Assembly: GCF_014207235.1 (NCBI RefSeq) | Contig: NZ_JACHDA010000002.1 | Coordinates: forward strand, 248,001-312,000 | Source of the DNA: Sphingopyxis sp. JAI128 | GTDB taxonomy: Bacteria; Pseudomonadota; Alphaproteobacteria; Sphingomonadales; Sphingomonadaceae | Direction of reading: 5' to 3' | Length of the DNA: 64,000 bases | In this document: positions 28,737 to 37,596 of the stretch, piece by piece | Layout: each line of letters opens with the position of its first letter | Position numbering within the stretch: the first letter of the stretch is position 1 | Program-made: the position numbers and the translations under genes | Notes under the pieces: generated by a model | What the model saw: only the letters and a program-made list of their open reading frames with translations | What the model was told of the DNA's origin: nothing | Database searches by the model: none

Positions 28737-29483
28737 ATGAAGAAACTCGTCGCCTTCGATCTTGACGGCACCCTCGCCGAGAGCAAGCAGCCGCTGGACC
28801 CCGATATGGGCGCCGCGCTCGCAAGGCTGCTCGGCGTGGCCGACGTGGCGGTGATCTCGGGAGGCGACTGGCCGCAATTCGACAAGCAGGTCGCGAGCCG
28901 CCTTCCTCCCGAAGCCGATCGCGCAAGGCTCTGGCTGATGCCGACGACGGGAACGAAGCTTTACGTTCACCGCGCGGAGGGCTGGAAGCCGCTTTACGCC
29001 GAGCTCTTCGGCGAGGAGGAGAAAGCGCGCATTCTCGCGGCCTTCGATGCGTCGCTCGAGGCGACAGGGTTCGTGCCGGAGGAGGTATGGGGCGAGCGGA
29101 TCGAGGACCGCGGCAGCCAGATCACCTTTTCGGCGCTCGGCCAGCAGGCCCCGATCGACGCCAAAGAGGTTTGGGATCCGGATTTCGCCAAGCGCCGCGT
29201 CATCCAGTCGGACCTGCGCACCCGGCTTCCCGGCCTCTCGATCAACATGGGCGGCGCGACCTCGATCGACATCACGCGCGAGGGTGTCGACAAGGGCTAT
29301 GGGCTGAAGAAGCTCAGCGCCGCGAGCGGCATCGCGCTCGGCGAGATGATCTTCATCGGCGATGCGATCTTCCCCGGCGGCAACGACTATCCGGCGAAGC
29401 TGCTGGGGCTCGACACGGTGCGCGTGCGCGATCCACAGGAGACGATCGCGGTGATCGAGGGCATCGTCGCCTGCCTCGCGTGA
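28737..29483 (+). CDS. HAD-IIB hydrolase, probable phosphomannomutase
   Basis: 248 residues with a ribosome site GAGGAG before the ATG. FDLDGTLAESKQ gives the HAD nucleophile and acid (Asp8, Asp10). A C2-type cap carries the ITFSALGQQAP and WDPDFAKR segments. GDAIFPGGNDYPA near residue 210 closely resembles the motif IV of eukaryotic-type phosphomannomutases (GGND). The likely reaction is mannose-6-phosphate to mannose-1-phosphate, feeding GDP-mannose synthesis. It is monocistronic; upstream GGAAC (28661-28665) with CGAT after 16 nt is a weak EcfG-like match. A phosphatase of the same fold is the main alternative. Confidence 0.8.
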   Translation: MKKLVAFDLDGTLAESKQPLDPDMGAALARLLGVADVAVISGGDWPQFDKQVASRLPPEADRARLWLMPTTGTKLYVHRAEGWKPLYAELFGEEEKARILAAFDASLEATGFVPEEVWGERIEDRGSQITFSALGQQAPIDAKEVWDPDFAKRRVIQSDLRTRLPGLSINMGGATSIDITREGVDKGYGLKKLSAASGIALGEMIFIGDAIFPGGNDYPAKLLGLDTVRVRDPQETIAVIEGIVACLA

Positions 29484-29714
29484 CCGGACGCCGGAGGACC
29501 GGCAAAAAGCCCGGCCCGTCGCGCAACCTTCGGCACGGCCGTCCGCCCGCTCTGCTTCCCCCGCCCGGGCGGCACGCCGAGCCGAAGGTGAAACGAGGAG
29601 CCGATCGCCAAAAGCGTATAACCTCGATCAATCGGCGGCGTCGCGGCGCAACAAGCGCGGTACGCGCGGGGTTTCCGAAATGGTCCGATCGGGGCCGGAA
29701 GGAAAGGATGCGTC

Positions 29715-29858
29715 ATGGCACAAAATGACAAGAAAGACGGCAAGCAGCAGGGCAGTTCGTCCGGCAAAAGCGGCCAGCAGCAGCAGGACGGCAGCAAGAG
29801 CCAATCGGGCTCGGGCAAGCAGTCCGGCGGCAAGGATCAGGGCAAGCAAAGCCGCTGA
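29715..29858 (+). CDS. Small Gln/Ser/Gly/Lys-rich disordered protein
   Basis: 47 residues, starting MAQNDKKDGKQQG and continuing as tandem Ser-Gly-Lys and Gln-rich units with almost no hydrophobic residues. AAGGA lies about 8 nt upstream of the ATG. Composition is typical of intrinsically disordered, hydrophilin-like stress proteins; no fold or family is identified. Codon use matches the surroundings. It sits between the phosphomannomutase and the DUF4142 lipoprotein in a region dense in small stress-type genes. Confidence 0.65.
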   Translation: MAQNDKKDGKQQGSSSGKSGQQQQDGSKSQSGSGKQSGGKDQGKQSR

Positions 29859-29984
29859 GGCGCGCCCCCTCCCGCGTGAAAGGCCGGGCCGCGCCAGTCG
29901 CGGTTCGGTCTTACGCGCGGATCGGGGGCGATGCGTAAACATCATCGCCGGAGGGTGACCCGGACAAGATCTAGGAGTGTCGAG

Positions 29985-30554
29985 ATGAAGATTTGGATGG
30001 CAGCCGCGGCGATCGCCGCGCTCGTCGCCGGATGCGGCGGCCCCGACAGCAACGAGGCCGACCGCACGGCCGCCCCGGCGGACACGGCAATGTCGGCGCC
30101 CGTACCAGCGGCGCCCGCCGCGGCGCCCGCTGCGAGCACCGCCGATTATATCGCCAAGGCAGGAGCCGGCGATCTCTGGGAAATCGAATCCTCGAAGGCA
30201 CTGCTCGCCAAATCGAAGGATGCGAAGGTGCGAGCCTTTGCCGAGATGATGATCGATCATCATGGCAAGTCGACGGCGAAAGTGAAGGCCGCGGCGACTG
30301 CCGCCGACGCCGAGGTGCCGGCGCCGAAGCTCGATGCCGACCAGGAGAAGATGCTGGCAGACATCAAGGGCGCCGATGTGGCGGCGATCGACAAAATCTA
30401 TCTCGCTCACCAGAAAGCCGCGCATGATGCCGCGCTCGCGCTGCACCAGGGTTATGCGGCCGGGGGCGAAGCGGCGGCGCTCAAGCAGGCCGCGGCCGAG
30501 ATCGTTCCCGTCGTCGAGGCGCACCGCGCCGAGCTCGGCAGGCTCGCACCCTGA
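29985..30554 (+). CDS. DUF4142 family lipoprotein
   Basis: 189 residues. The start is fixed by a lipoprotein signal (MKIWMAAAAIAALVAGC, Cys17), followed by an Ala/Pro-rich linker to about residue 50. The DUF4142 domain then covers the rest as a four-helix bundle, with AFAEMMIDHHGKSTAKVKAA carrying the family His pair and a second helix pair with YLAHQKAAHDAALAL. The family is ferritin-like in shape and found in the periplasm; its role is unknown but often linked to stress. A strong terminator follows. Confidence 0.88.
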   Translation: MKIWMAAAAIAALVAGCGGPDSNEADRTAAPADTAMSAPVPAAPAAAPAASTADYIAKAGAGDLWEIESSKALLAKSKDAKVRAFAEMMIDHHGKSTAKVKAAATAADAEVPAPKLDADQEKMLADIKGADVAAIDKIYLAHQKAAHDAALALHQGYAAGGEAAALKQAAAEIVPVVEAHRAELGRLAP

Positions 30555-30577
30555 CGAACAATGGGCTTGTAAATTCC

Positions 30578-30615
30578 GGACGACCGGGCGGGATCTTGCA
30601 CCCGGTCGTCCTTTT
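30578..30615 (+). terminator. Rho-independent terminator after the DUF4142 gene
   Basis: An 11-bp perfect stem (30578-30588 with 30601-30611) and a 12-nt loop are followed by TTTT. It begins 24 bp after the stop codon. Confidence 0.85.
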
Positions 30616-30665
30616 ACGCATCACTGCCCATATTTTGCCTATCCCCGACCCTATGAGGACCAAGC

Positions 30666-31244
30666 ATGACCGAACGGATCAACCCCCGCAGCGGCGCCGC
30701 TTTCAAGCTCGCGAAGGGCGCGACGTTGTGCGTCATCGACCCCGAGGGCGGCCAGGTAAGCGATCTTCTCGCGTTCAGCAGCGCCGACCCAGGCGAAGTC
30801 ATCTCCAACGGGCGCACTTTCGATTATGAAGAGACGATCCGCCTCACCATCGGAAACCGCCTCTGGTCGAACCGCTCGAATCCGCTGCTTGAGATCGTCG
30901 ACGACAGCTGCGGCGTTCATGACTTCCTGCTGACGCCGTGCAGCGAAGCGACCTTCCGCCATTTCTACGCCGACAAGCCCGTTCATCGCGGCTGCTTCGG
31001 CAATTTGGTCGAGGCGCTCGCACCCTATGGCATTAATGCCGACACCATCCCGGTCGCGTTCAACCTGTTCATGAATGTGCCGGTCGACGGCGAAGGCAAA
31101 ATCCGCGTTCTCCCGCCGACGACAAAGGCCGGCGACCTTATCCGCCTACGCGCGCTCACCGACCTTATCATCGGTCTGACGGCCTGCTCGGCGTACGACA
31201 GCTGCGGCGGCAGCTTCAAGCCGATCGATTACCGGATCGAATGA
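30666..31244 (+). CDS. DUF1989 (urea carboxylase-associated) family protein
   Basis: 192 residues with GAGGA before the ATG. The domain matches the urea-carboxylase-associated family: KGATLCVIDPEGGQVSDLLAF, an RTFDYEETIRLTIGNRLWSN segment, DSCGVHDFLLTPCS and NLFMNVPVD. Conserved Cys and His residues suggest metal binding. In other genomes these proteins accompany urea carboxylase or guanidine catabolism. No such enzymes are next to it here, so the role is open; a link to the arginine/guanidino chemistry of the cyanophycin cluster 13 kb away is only a speculation. Confidence 0.85.
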   Translation: MTERINPRSGAAFKLAKGATLCVIDPEGGQVSDLLAFSSADPGEVISNGRTFDYEETIRLTIGNRLWSNRSNPLLEIVDDSCGVHDFLLTPCSEATFRHFYADKPVHRGCFGNLVEALAPYGINADTIPVAFNLFMNVPVDGEGKIRVLPPTTKAGDLIRLRALTDLIIGLTACSAYDSCGGSFKPIDYRIE

Positions 31245-31311
31245 GAAGCCAGAGAGGCTGCGAAGCGCGGCGCAACCGCACTCGCGGCCTGGCTCATTTC
31301 CGGTAAATTGC

Positions 31312-31647
31312 CTAGCGGCTGCCCCCGACCGGTGCGTCCGCGCCCTTGCCGGGCGCCGGCGTATCGGGCTCGGCGGCCCGTCCGCCCCCGCCCTGCGGGT
31401 CGCTGTCATAGTCCTCGGCATTGCCCTTGCCGCCCGCGCCGGCGCCGCTGCCGCTCACCGGACCGCTGCCGGTGCTGCGGCGATGGCCGCGGTTGGCGGC
31501 ACCCGAGACGTCGCCCGCCTGCCGCTCGGCGGCAGGGTAGCGATCGGGGGTGGTCGTCCCGACATTTTCGCGCCGCTCGACGGGCTCCTGCGGGAGCGAG
31601 CCGGCGCCGGCGGCCGCGCCGCCCTTGCTTTCTTTCGTATCGGTCAT
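31312..31647 (-). CDS. Gly-rich disordered small protein
   Basis: 111 residues. The ATG at 31647 is favoured because GAGGAA lies 6 nt upstream; an ATG two codons earlier is too close to it. The whole protein is low in hydrophobic residues and rich in Gly, Ser, Ala, Asp and Pro, for example SGSGAGAGGKGNAEDYDSD, so it is probably disordered. Sphingomonad genomes carry many proteins of this type, often stress-induced. No domain is recognised. It follows the decayed SDR gene of the ADH operon by about 40 bp and may be transcribed with it. Confidence 0.65.
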   Translation of the reverse strand: MTDTKESKGGAAAGAGSLPQEPVERRENVGTTTPDRYPAAERQAGDVSGAANRGHRRSTGSGPVSGSGAGAGGKGNAEDYDSDPQGGGGRAAEPDTPAPGKGADAPVGGSR

Positions 31648-31686
31648 GATCATTTCCTCTTCATGGTTGGGGGCCGGACAGGCCCG

Positions 31687-31966
31687 TCAGCCTTTCTTCC
31701 CCGACCCCGGTTCGGCGAGCTTGCGATGTATCTGGGCGGTGGTTGCCTCGCCGAGCACGCCCGAGGCGAGGACCTGCGCCTTGTTCTTGAGGCCGTGGAC
31801 GACGGCATGCTCACCCACGAGCAGCGCGTCCCAGCCCGTCTTCGCGACATCGGCGGGATCGTCCTTGGCCGACTGGCCGACCTTGGTGTCGAGCATGCCC
31901 GCGCGTTCGAAAAAAGGCGTGTCGGTCGCGCCGGGTTCTGACGATGGCGAGTTTGCGATCAGGCAT
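31687..31966 (-). pseudogene. Short-chain dehydrogenase gene with a large internal deletion
   Basis: The ATG at 31966 overlaps the ADH stop and begins MPDRKLAIV, a normal SDR N-terminus just before the TGxxxGIG motif. The sequence then jumps, in another frame, to PGATDTPFFERAGM and continues DPADVAKTGWDALL...HRKLAEPGSG, the C-terminal part of an SDR. About 150 codons including the Rossmann motif and the catalytic Ser-Tyr-Lys have been lost, and the joint is out of frame. The enzyme is dead. The intact gene would have been the last member of the SRPBCC-ADH operon. Confidence 0.75.
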
Positions 31967-33176
31967 GTGCCATCTCCTGCCGGCCCTCGATTGCGCCCTT
32001 CTTCAATCCCGGTTTGAGCACGATCTTGGTGTAGAGGTTCTGCTCGTCGTGCCAGTGCCGGTACATGTCGGCGGCATCCTCGAGCGGAGCGTGGTGCGAG
32101 ATCAGCGAAACCATATCGAACTTGCCGTCGCGGACCATGTCGAGCAGCTCGCCGGTATAGCGCTGGACATGCGTCTGCCCGCTCTTCACGGTCAGCCCCT
32201 TCTCCATGAGCTGGCCGAGCGGGAATTTGTCGGCGAAGCCGCCATAGACTCCGGGGATCGAGAGGCGCCCGCCCTTGCGGCAAGCGAGGATCGCCTGGCG
32301 CAGCGCATGGATACGTTCGCTCGCTGAGAGCATCTTCACCTTCACCTGGTCCAGGATATTGTCGGCGGTAAAGCCGTGGCTTTCCATGCCGACGCAGTCG
32401 ATGCACGCGTCGGGCCCGATGCCGCCGGTCATCTCATCGAGCGCCTCGCGGACATCGACCTGTGTATAATCCAGAATCTCGGCGCCATATTTGCGCGCGA
32501 GCGCAAGCCGCGTCGGGAAATGGTCGATCGCGATGACGCGCCCGGCGCCCAGCAGCAGCGCCGACTGGATGGTGAACAGGCCGACCGGACCGCAGCCCCA
32601 TACCGCAACCGTATCGCCCGGCTCGATGTCGGCATTGACCGCCGCCTGCCAGCCGGTCGGCAAGATATCGGAGAGAAAGAGGACATCGTCGTCGGCGAGA
32701 TCGTCCGGGATCACGACCGGCCCCACATCCGAATAAGGCACGCGCACATATTCGGCCTGCCCGCCGGCATATCCCCCCGTCAAATGGGCATAGCCGAAGG
32801 CGGCCCCCATCGCATGCCCCATCAGCAGTTCGGAGGCATCGCGCGTCTCGGCGGGATTGGCATTGTCGCAGGCGCTAAACTGCTGCTTCTCGCAGAAAAA
32901 ACATTGGCCGCAGCTGATCGTAAAGGGCACGACCACGCGCTGTCCGCGCTTCAGCGTCGAGGACGCGCCCGTTTCGACCACTTCGCCCATGAATTCATGC
33001 CCGACGATATCTCCCGCGCGCATGCCCGGGATATAGCCGTCATAAAGATGGAGGTCCGATCCGCAGATGGCGGTCGATGTGACGCGGAGGATCGCGTCGC
33101 GCGGATTGACGATCTCAGGGTCGGGCACGGTCTCGACGCTGATCTTGTGGCGTCCCTGCCAGGTAACGGCGCGCAT
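31959..33176 (-). CDS. Zinc-dependent alcohol dehydrogenase (formaldehyde-dehydrogenase-like)
   Basis: 405 residues. The GroES-like N-terminal domain has ICGSDLHLYDG (catalytic Zn Cys and His), GHEFMGEVVE and a structural Zn cluster CGQCFFC...C. The Rossmann domain begins with VWGCGPVGLFTIQSALLLGA near residue 195. The overall pattern and length match the glutathione-independent formaldehyde dehydrogenase/threonine-dehydrogenase-like MDR group, which oxidises alcohols or aldehydes with NAD(P). It lies 27 bp downstream of an SRPBCC gene, and a broken SDR overlaps its stop. Confidence 0.92.
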   Translation of the reverse strand: MRAVTWQGRHKISVETVPDPEIVNPRDAILRVTSTAICGSDLHLYDGYIPGMRAGDIVGHEFMGEVVETGASSTLKRGQRVVVPFTISCGQCFFCEKQQFSACDNANPAETRDASELLMGHAMGAAFGYAHLTGGYAGGQAEYVRVPYSDVGPVVIPDDLADDDVLFLSDILPTGWQAAVNADIEPGDTVAVWGCGPVGLFTIQSALLLGAGRVIAIDHFPTRLALARKYGAEILDYTQVDVREALDEMTGGIGPDACIDCVGMESHGFTADNILDQVKVKMLSASERIHALRQAILACRKGGRLSIPGVYGGFADKFPLGQLMEKGLTVKSGQTHVQRYTGELLDMVRDGKFDMVSLISHHAPLEDAADMYRHWHDEQNLYTKIVLKPGLKKGAIEGRQEMAHA

Positions 33177-33203
33177 GGCTCTCTCCTTCGGCTGCTTTTC
33201 AGG

Positions 33204-33875
33204 TCAGAAATGGGGCTCGGTCGCGGCTTCTGACGGACGCGCCGAAGGCGAGGCGTTGCTCGTGACCTCGCCGGTTTCCATCAGCTGCTTGAAGCGATGA
33301 AGATCGCGGCGCGCCTGCACCTCGGGCTCGCGCTGCAGCAGCTTCGCCGCCAGCCGCCCGGCCTTGCCCGCAGGCGGGTCATAAGCGAGGATGAGGCTCA
33401 CATAGGTACCGCGCCCCGCGGGCGCGTCGACGAAGCGCACCTCGCCGCTGTTCGCGATGTCCGAGGCGGGCATGCTCTGCCAATTGATCGACGCGTTTTC
33501 CTCGCGCTCGGAAATGCGGTTGACGAGTGTCACGTCGCGCCCGGCCGGGCCCTTGATCGTCCACCGCGATACGTCGCCGCCGAGGTCCTCGACCGCGACG
33601 ACATTCTCCATGAACTCCGGGAATCGTTCGGGCGTCCAGGCCGCGTAGAGCTCGGCGCGGGGCCGGTTGACGAGGACCGACTTTCCGAACAGCGCGCGCG
33701 CCGACGGCTTCCCGAGCGTCCAGTGCGGCGCATCGGTGGCTATCGGCGCATCGTCCGGCGCCCTCGCCTGCCGGCGGCGCTGCCAGAGCGCCGCGCCGGT
33801 GGCGAGCGCCGCGATGCCGGCGCCCGCGGCGGCAAGAAGCAGGGGGTCGGACAAAGGCTTTGTGCGTCGGGACAT
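33204..33875 (-). CDS. SRPBCC family protein with N-terminal membrane segment
   Basis: 223 residues. One hydrophobic helix at about residues 9-30 (LLLAAAGAGIAALATGAAL) is followed by basic residues and then an SRPBCC (START-like) domain from about residue 60: KSVLVNRPRAELYAAWTPERFPEFM and the W-P-x-F-x-E-like pocket. Such proteins bind hydrophobic ligands; the anchored form is frequent in stress-linked clusters. A GGAAC-N16-CGTC motif ends about 100 bp upstream. The ADH gene follows by 27 bp. Confidence 0.85.
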   Translation of the reverse strand: MSRRTKPLSDPLLLAAAGAGIAALATGAALWQRRRQARAPDDAPIATDAPHWTLGKPSARALFGKSVLVNRPRAELYAAWTPERFPEFMENVVAVEDLGGDVSRWTIKGPAGRDVTLVNRISEREENASINWQSMPASDIANSGEVRFVDAPAGRGTYVSLILAYDPPAGKAGRLAAKLLQREPEVQARRDLHRFKQLMETGEVTSNASPSARPSEAATEPHF

Positions 33876-33977
33876 GGTTCATCTCCCGCCCGGGCACGGC
33901 CCGGACGTCTTCAGGGGTGCGGCGGCTGCGCCGACGCCAACTGGGGAAGAGCGCCCCCGCAGGGACGACAATCCACT

Positions 33978-34002
33978 GACGCCCGTTCCCCGCGATTGTT
34001 CC
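33978..34002 (-). promoter_or_regulatory. Candidate EcfG-type promoter of the SRPBCC-ADH operon
   Basis: On the minus strand GGAAC (33998-34002) is followed after 16 nt by CGTC (33978-33981). The -35 is perfect; the -10 differs in its last base from CGTT. Confidence 0.42.
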
Positions 34003-34124
34003 GGCCCGCGCCGATTAAATCTCCAAACCTCGCGCGAGCGCCGCCGAGCGTCCTTGGCGGCCATTCAGCCAACGGCCTGAGACGCGCACCGCATACAGCG
34101 GCAGGTGGACAATCGCGACGATGT

Positions 34125-34775
34125 TCATTGAGCCGCGACATGCGCCACGTCCTTTCCCGGTCTTCCGCCTTCCCTCCCCGGCGGGACCTCCGATCCCCGT
34201 CCGCGTGGCGGGCACGCGGGCCACGCCGCGCTGCCGAGCGTGTCGCGCTTCGCAAACTCCGCCTCGCTCATGAGGAGCACAAGCCCGTCGGCATGGCACT
34301 CGAGCAGCGAGGCCGGCATCGCGCGCAAAGTCTCGTCGACCCCGCCCAGACCGCCCGATGCTACGACGACGTAGCTGAGGCGGCCGCTCTCGCACTCGAT
34401 CATCGCATCGACCGTCTTGCCGATCTCCTCGCCGCGAATGTCGCTGCCCGGCAAACCCGCGAGCGCGCTCGCGGCGAACAGCGAGGGTGCCGCGGCCTCG
34501 CGGCTTCGTTCGGCGGCACGCCGCGCGCCATCCTCATATCCGCGCTGGCGGCCGAGCCAGCGCCAGATGCCGACGATATTGACGAGGGTCAGGAACAGAT
34601 TGGTGGCGAGCAGGTTGGTCTGTCCGGAGGCAAATCCCACCGCCGACCAGGCGAGCGAGCCCAAGGTGAAAACGACGAAGCCCCAGCCGGTGACGCGCGC
34701 GCCAAGGTTGGCGGCGGTCATCATCGCGGCGATCATCGTCGCGGCGGGTGCAATCAGTCCGGCGGCTTCTTCCAC
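34125..34775 (-). CDS. PRC-barrel domain membrane protein
   Basis: 216 residues from a GTG with GAGGGAGA upstream. Three hydrophobic helices occupy residues about 7-85 (LGARVTGWGFVVFTLGSLAW and NLLATNLFLTLVNIVGIWRWL). After a charged linker, a PRC-barrel domain runs from about residue 120: GSDIRGEEIGKTVDAMIECESGRLSYVVVA. PRC barrels act as small structural or RNA/protein-binding modules. The open frame continues upstream of the GTG but the extension is Arg/Pro-rich and unlike protein. It lies downstream of the Crp regulator and its coupled small gene and may be controlled by it (inference). Confidence 0.72.
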   Translation of the reverse strand: MEEAAGLIAPAATMIAAMMTAANLGARVTGWGFVVFTLGSLAWSAVGFASGQTNLLATNLFLTLVNIVGIWRWLGRQRGYEDGARRAAERSREAAAPSLFAASALAGLPGSDIRGEEIGKTVDAMIECESGRLSYVVVASGGLGGVDETLRAMPASLLECHADGLVLLMSEAEFAKRDTLGSAAWPACPPRGRGSEVPPGREGGRPGKDVAHVAAQ

Positions 34776-34987
34776 GGACGGCGTCTCCCTCGCGGTACGC
34801 TGCGCCGGTCGGCGCGGCTGCCAGCAAAACCCGCCGCCGCGGCGCAGCGTTCCCGGGCCGCCTCCCAAAGCAACATCGATCAATGCGATTTCGACCGCCG
34901 GCGCGGGAAGGCGAAGCGCCCTGGGCAGGGGCGCAGCGTCACCGTCGCGCAAAAAAAGCGCGACCGGCCGCCCCCGGGGCAACGCAC

Positions 34988-35185
34988 CTAGCCTTGTTTG
35001 CCGGCGAGCTGTTCTTCGGCGACCGCGGCGGCCTCGATGAGGCTCTGGCCGGTGCCGCGTGCGGCGGCGGCGGTCATCGTCGCTGCGATGCCGTCGGGTC
35101 CGTCGAGCATCACGACGCCACGCTCGGCGGTCGCAACGCCGGGTTCGGTTTCGGGGCGCGGCGGGGTAGGCAGGTCAGTTTTCAT
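34988..35185 (-). CDS. Small hypothetical protein coupled to the Crp regulator gene
   Basis: 65 residues: MKTDLPTPPRPETEPG, a Pro-rich start, then an Ala-rich helical half (TMTAAAARGTGQSLIEAAAVAEEQLAG). No family recognised. The ATG overlaps the Crp stop by four bases (ATGA), so it is translationally coupled to the regulator. The product may be a small stress protein co-made with the regulator. Confidence 0.65.
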   Translation of the reverse strand: MKTDLPTPPRPETEPGVATAERGVVMLDGPDGIAATMTAAAARGTGQSLIEAAAVAEEQLAGKQG

Positions 35186-35931
35186 CGTCGAGGCCTCTGG
35201 TCATGGGGCGTGGAAGATTCAGGATCGTCGATATAGAGGTAGGAAGGATCGAACTGCGCGCGCCGCGCGAGCCTCGCCGGATCGAGGATCTCGACCTTGC
35301 CGTTGCGGAACGTACAAAGCCCCTCTTCGCGAAGGTGGCGCACGACCCGGTTAACATGGACCGTGGTGAGACCGCAGATCTCGGCGACGTCGGCCTGCGT
35401 CAAACCGAGAATGAACTGGCGCCCGTCGCTGAGGCCCGCCGACTGGAGCCTTGCATTGGTCTCGCAGAAGAAATGCGCGACGCGCCCGATCGCGTCGAGC
35501 CGGCCGAGCCGGAAGAGCCAGGCGCGGTGGATCGCGGCGTCGAGCAGCGTCGCGAACCAGAGCTTGCGCGTAAGTTCGGGCATTTCTTCGGTAATGGCGT
35601 CGAGCGCGACATGCGGGACGATCGCGATCGTCACCTGGGTCATTGTCCCGACGTCGTGATCGAGCCGCTTGAGCGGATAGGCATGGAGGTCGACGAAGTC
35701 GCCCGGAAGATGGATGGCCACGAGCTGGCGAAGGCCGTTCCGGTCGTCGAGATAGCGCGACATGATGCCCTCGACCAGCAAGGTGCTCTGGTCGAGCCAA
35801 TCGCCGGCGCGCGCGATGATCTTGCGCGCGTCGACGGTTTTCGTTTCGCTGATGGAAGCTTCGAGGCGCGCACGCTCGCCGGCTTCGAGGCTTACCCCGC
35901 GACGGTCTCTCAAGAAGCGATCGGTTAACAT
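35182..35931 (-). CDS. Crp/Fnr-family transcriptional regulator
   Basis: 249 residues. A cyclic-nucleotide-binding-like beta-roll spans about 20-130 (IARAGDWLDQSTLLVEGIMSRY; LVAIHLPGDFVDLH), followed by a long dimer helix and a winged helix-turn-helix from about 170 (TQADVAEICGLTTVHVNRVVRHLREEGL). No Cys cluster for a 4Fe-4S centre is seen, so it is not Fnr itself. The pattern matches the group often found near PhyR/EcfG and stress genes in alphaproteobacteria. The ATG at 35931 fits the family N-terminus. It is divergent from a GH130 gene. Confidence 0.9.
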   Translation of the reverse strand: MLTDRFLRDRRGVSLEAGERARLEASISETKTVDARKIIARAGDWLDQSTLLVEGIMSRYLDDRNGLRQLVAIHLPGDFVDLHAYPLKRLDHDVGTMTQVTIAIVPHVALDAITEEMPELTRKLWFATLLDAAIHRAWLFRLGRLDAIGRVAHFFCETNARLQSAGLSDGRQFILGLTQADVAEICGLTTVHVNRVVRHLREEGLCTFRNGKVEILDPARLARRAQFDPSYLYIDDPESSTPHDQRPRR

Positions 35932-36311
35932 GACTGACGTTCCCTGTGCGTCCGAAATGCGTGGGCGGACCTGCCCAACTGCGATCGTCCGAAAGCCCCG
36001 CAAGCGCCCTTTAGGGAAGCGGAATCGTGATGATCGAGGTTAACTGCAAGCCCGGTGCAGCAACTTTCAAATCACGAACTCGTTCCATTTGCGGGCTCGG
36101 AGGGCGTCGACGCGCAAGGCGGCGCTCTCTCCGGCCGACGCGCCGGTCACGCAATAGTGCCGAGTCAGCGCCGCTCTTTGCTGCCGCCGGGATCGAAGAC
36201 CAGCTCGACGAGGCCTTCATCCCGCTGGCCAAGCCCGGCGATGTCGCCACTTTCCCGGAGCGAAACCGGGTCCGAAGGCCCCGCGGTAACGCGATGCAAG
36301 AAGGAGAAGCT
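35932..36311. other. 380-bp divergent intergenic region (Crp / GH130)
   Basis: It contains a GCAAC-N16-CGTT motif directed at the GH130 gene (36060-36084), leaving a transcribed leader of roughly 220 nt. No gene was supported in the leader, although one frame (GIEDQLDEAFIPLAKPGD near 36190-36240) looks weakly protein-like. Confidence 0.45.
36060..36084 (+). promoter_or_regulatory. Candidate EcfG-type promoter of the first GH130 gene
   Basis: GCAAC (36060-36064), a 16-nt spacer and CGTT (36081-36084). One mismatch from the EcfG consensus. The distance to the GTG start is about 230 bp, longer than for the other candidates. Confidence 0.45.
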
Positions 36312-37433
36312 GTGACGGGTTTCAAGGTCGATCGGCTCGTCTTCGGTCCCGATGACGTCGATTTATCCCGCTCGCCGCTCGCGGGGCAACTCGGGCGCGA
36401 GACCTATGTGCTCGGCGCGTTCAACCCCGGGCTGTTGCGGCTGGCGAATGGCAATCTGCTGATGATGGTGCGGATCGCCGAAGCGCTCCGCCATCCCGTC
36501 GAGAACGGTCATGTCCATTCGATCCGGTGGGAAGCGGGCCGCTACAAGGTCGATGCGTGGCCGCTCGAACTTTGCGATACATCAGACCCCAGAAAATTCA
36601 TGGTGCGCGGCGGCAGCTGGCGCGTCATGGCCCTGACCTCGCTATCCTGGCTGCTTCCCGTCGAGCTGTCTCCCGACGGGCTCGATGTCGTCGCCGTCCA
36701 TTATGACAAGGCGGTCGCGCCGGGCGCGGACTTCCAATGCTATGGCGTCGAGGACGCCCGCATCAGCCGCGTCGGGCAGCGCTGGCTGATGACGAGCTGT
36801 TCGGTAAGCCCCGAGCGGCACTCGACAACGCTTTACAGCTCGTCGAACGGCCTCGATTGGACATTCGAGGGCATCGTCCTCGATCATCAGAACAAGGACA
36901 TGCTGATTTTCGAAGGACTTATCGGTGGCCGCTACTGGGCGCAGACACGCCCGCTCGGCGATCTTTATTTCGCCTATCCGCCGGGGTCCGAATGGCGCTC
37001 CGGGCCGTCGATCAACCTCGCCACCTCGCCCGACGCGCTGCACTGGAAGCCTCATGAGGCGCCCGGCATCCGCCCGCATGCGGATACGGTCGCCACCGCG
37101 CGGATCGGCGGCGGAACCCCGCCGATCCACACCGACGCTGGCTGGCTCACGCTCTGGCACGGTGTCGAGCCAAAGGAGATCGTCGGAATTTACCGCACCT
37201 ATTGGTCGCTGCTCGACAGCAACGACCCCTCGCGCGTGCTTCGCACCGATCACCGGCCGCTGCTCGAGGCCCGTCCCGACCTGACACGCCCGCTCGAGGA
37301 CAAGCTCTATATCCGCGACGTCGTCTTCACGACCGGCATCGCCGATGCCGGCGACCATTATATCGTCGCTTCGGGCGAAGCCGATCTTGCCTGCCGTATC
37401 ACCCATATCCCAAAGGCGCGGTTCGCCAACTGA
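36312..37433 (+). CDS. GH130 family glycosidase/phosphorylase
   Basis: 373 residues from a GTG with GAAGGAG 5 nt upstream. The five-bladed propeller pattern of GH130 is recognisable: FNPGLLRLANGNLLMMVRIAE, YGVEDARISRVGQRWLM with the catalytic-type acidic residue, IGGRYWAQTRP and TLWHGVE. GH130 enzymes are phosphorylases or hydrolases of beta-mannosides (beta-1,2 or beta-1,4). No signal peptide, so cytoplasmic. A second, longer GH130 lies 2.6 kb away beside a GT4. It is transcribed alone, probably from the EcfG-like promoter. Exact linkage specificity is unknown. Confidence 0.85.
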   Translation: MTGFKVDRLVFGPDDVDLSRSPLAGQLGRETYVLGAFNPGLLRLANGNLLMMVRIAEALRHPVENGHVHSIRWEAGRYKVDAWPLELCDTSDPRKFMVRGGSWRVMALTSLSWLLPVELSPDGLDVVAVHYDKAVAPGADFQCYGVEDARISRVGQRWLMTSCSVSPERHSTTLYSSSNGLDWTFEGIVLDHQNKDMLIFEGLIGGRYWAQTRPLGDLYFAYPPGSEWRSGPSINLATSPDALHWKPHEAPGIRPHADTVATARIGGGTPPIHTDAGWLTLWHGVEPKEIVGIYRTYWSLLDSNDPSRVLRTDHRPLLEARPDLTRPLEDKLYIRDVVFTTGIADAGDHYIVASGEADLACRITHIPKARFAN

Positions 37434-37596
37434 CTGCTGCTGAACGTGCGCACCCGCGCCTTCAACGCTGGCGGGGCGGCGCCGGATTGTCGCCGGAATC
37501 AGCCCGCGCATCTTGCCGTTTTCGAGATGCCGGACCGTACCGACACCGGGCAGGACAAAATCCACCCAACAATTGTTAATCGGTCCGCAGCGGCGG

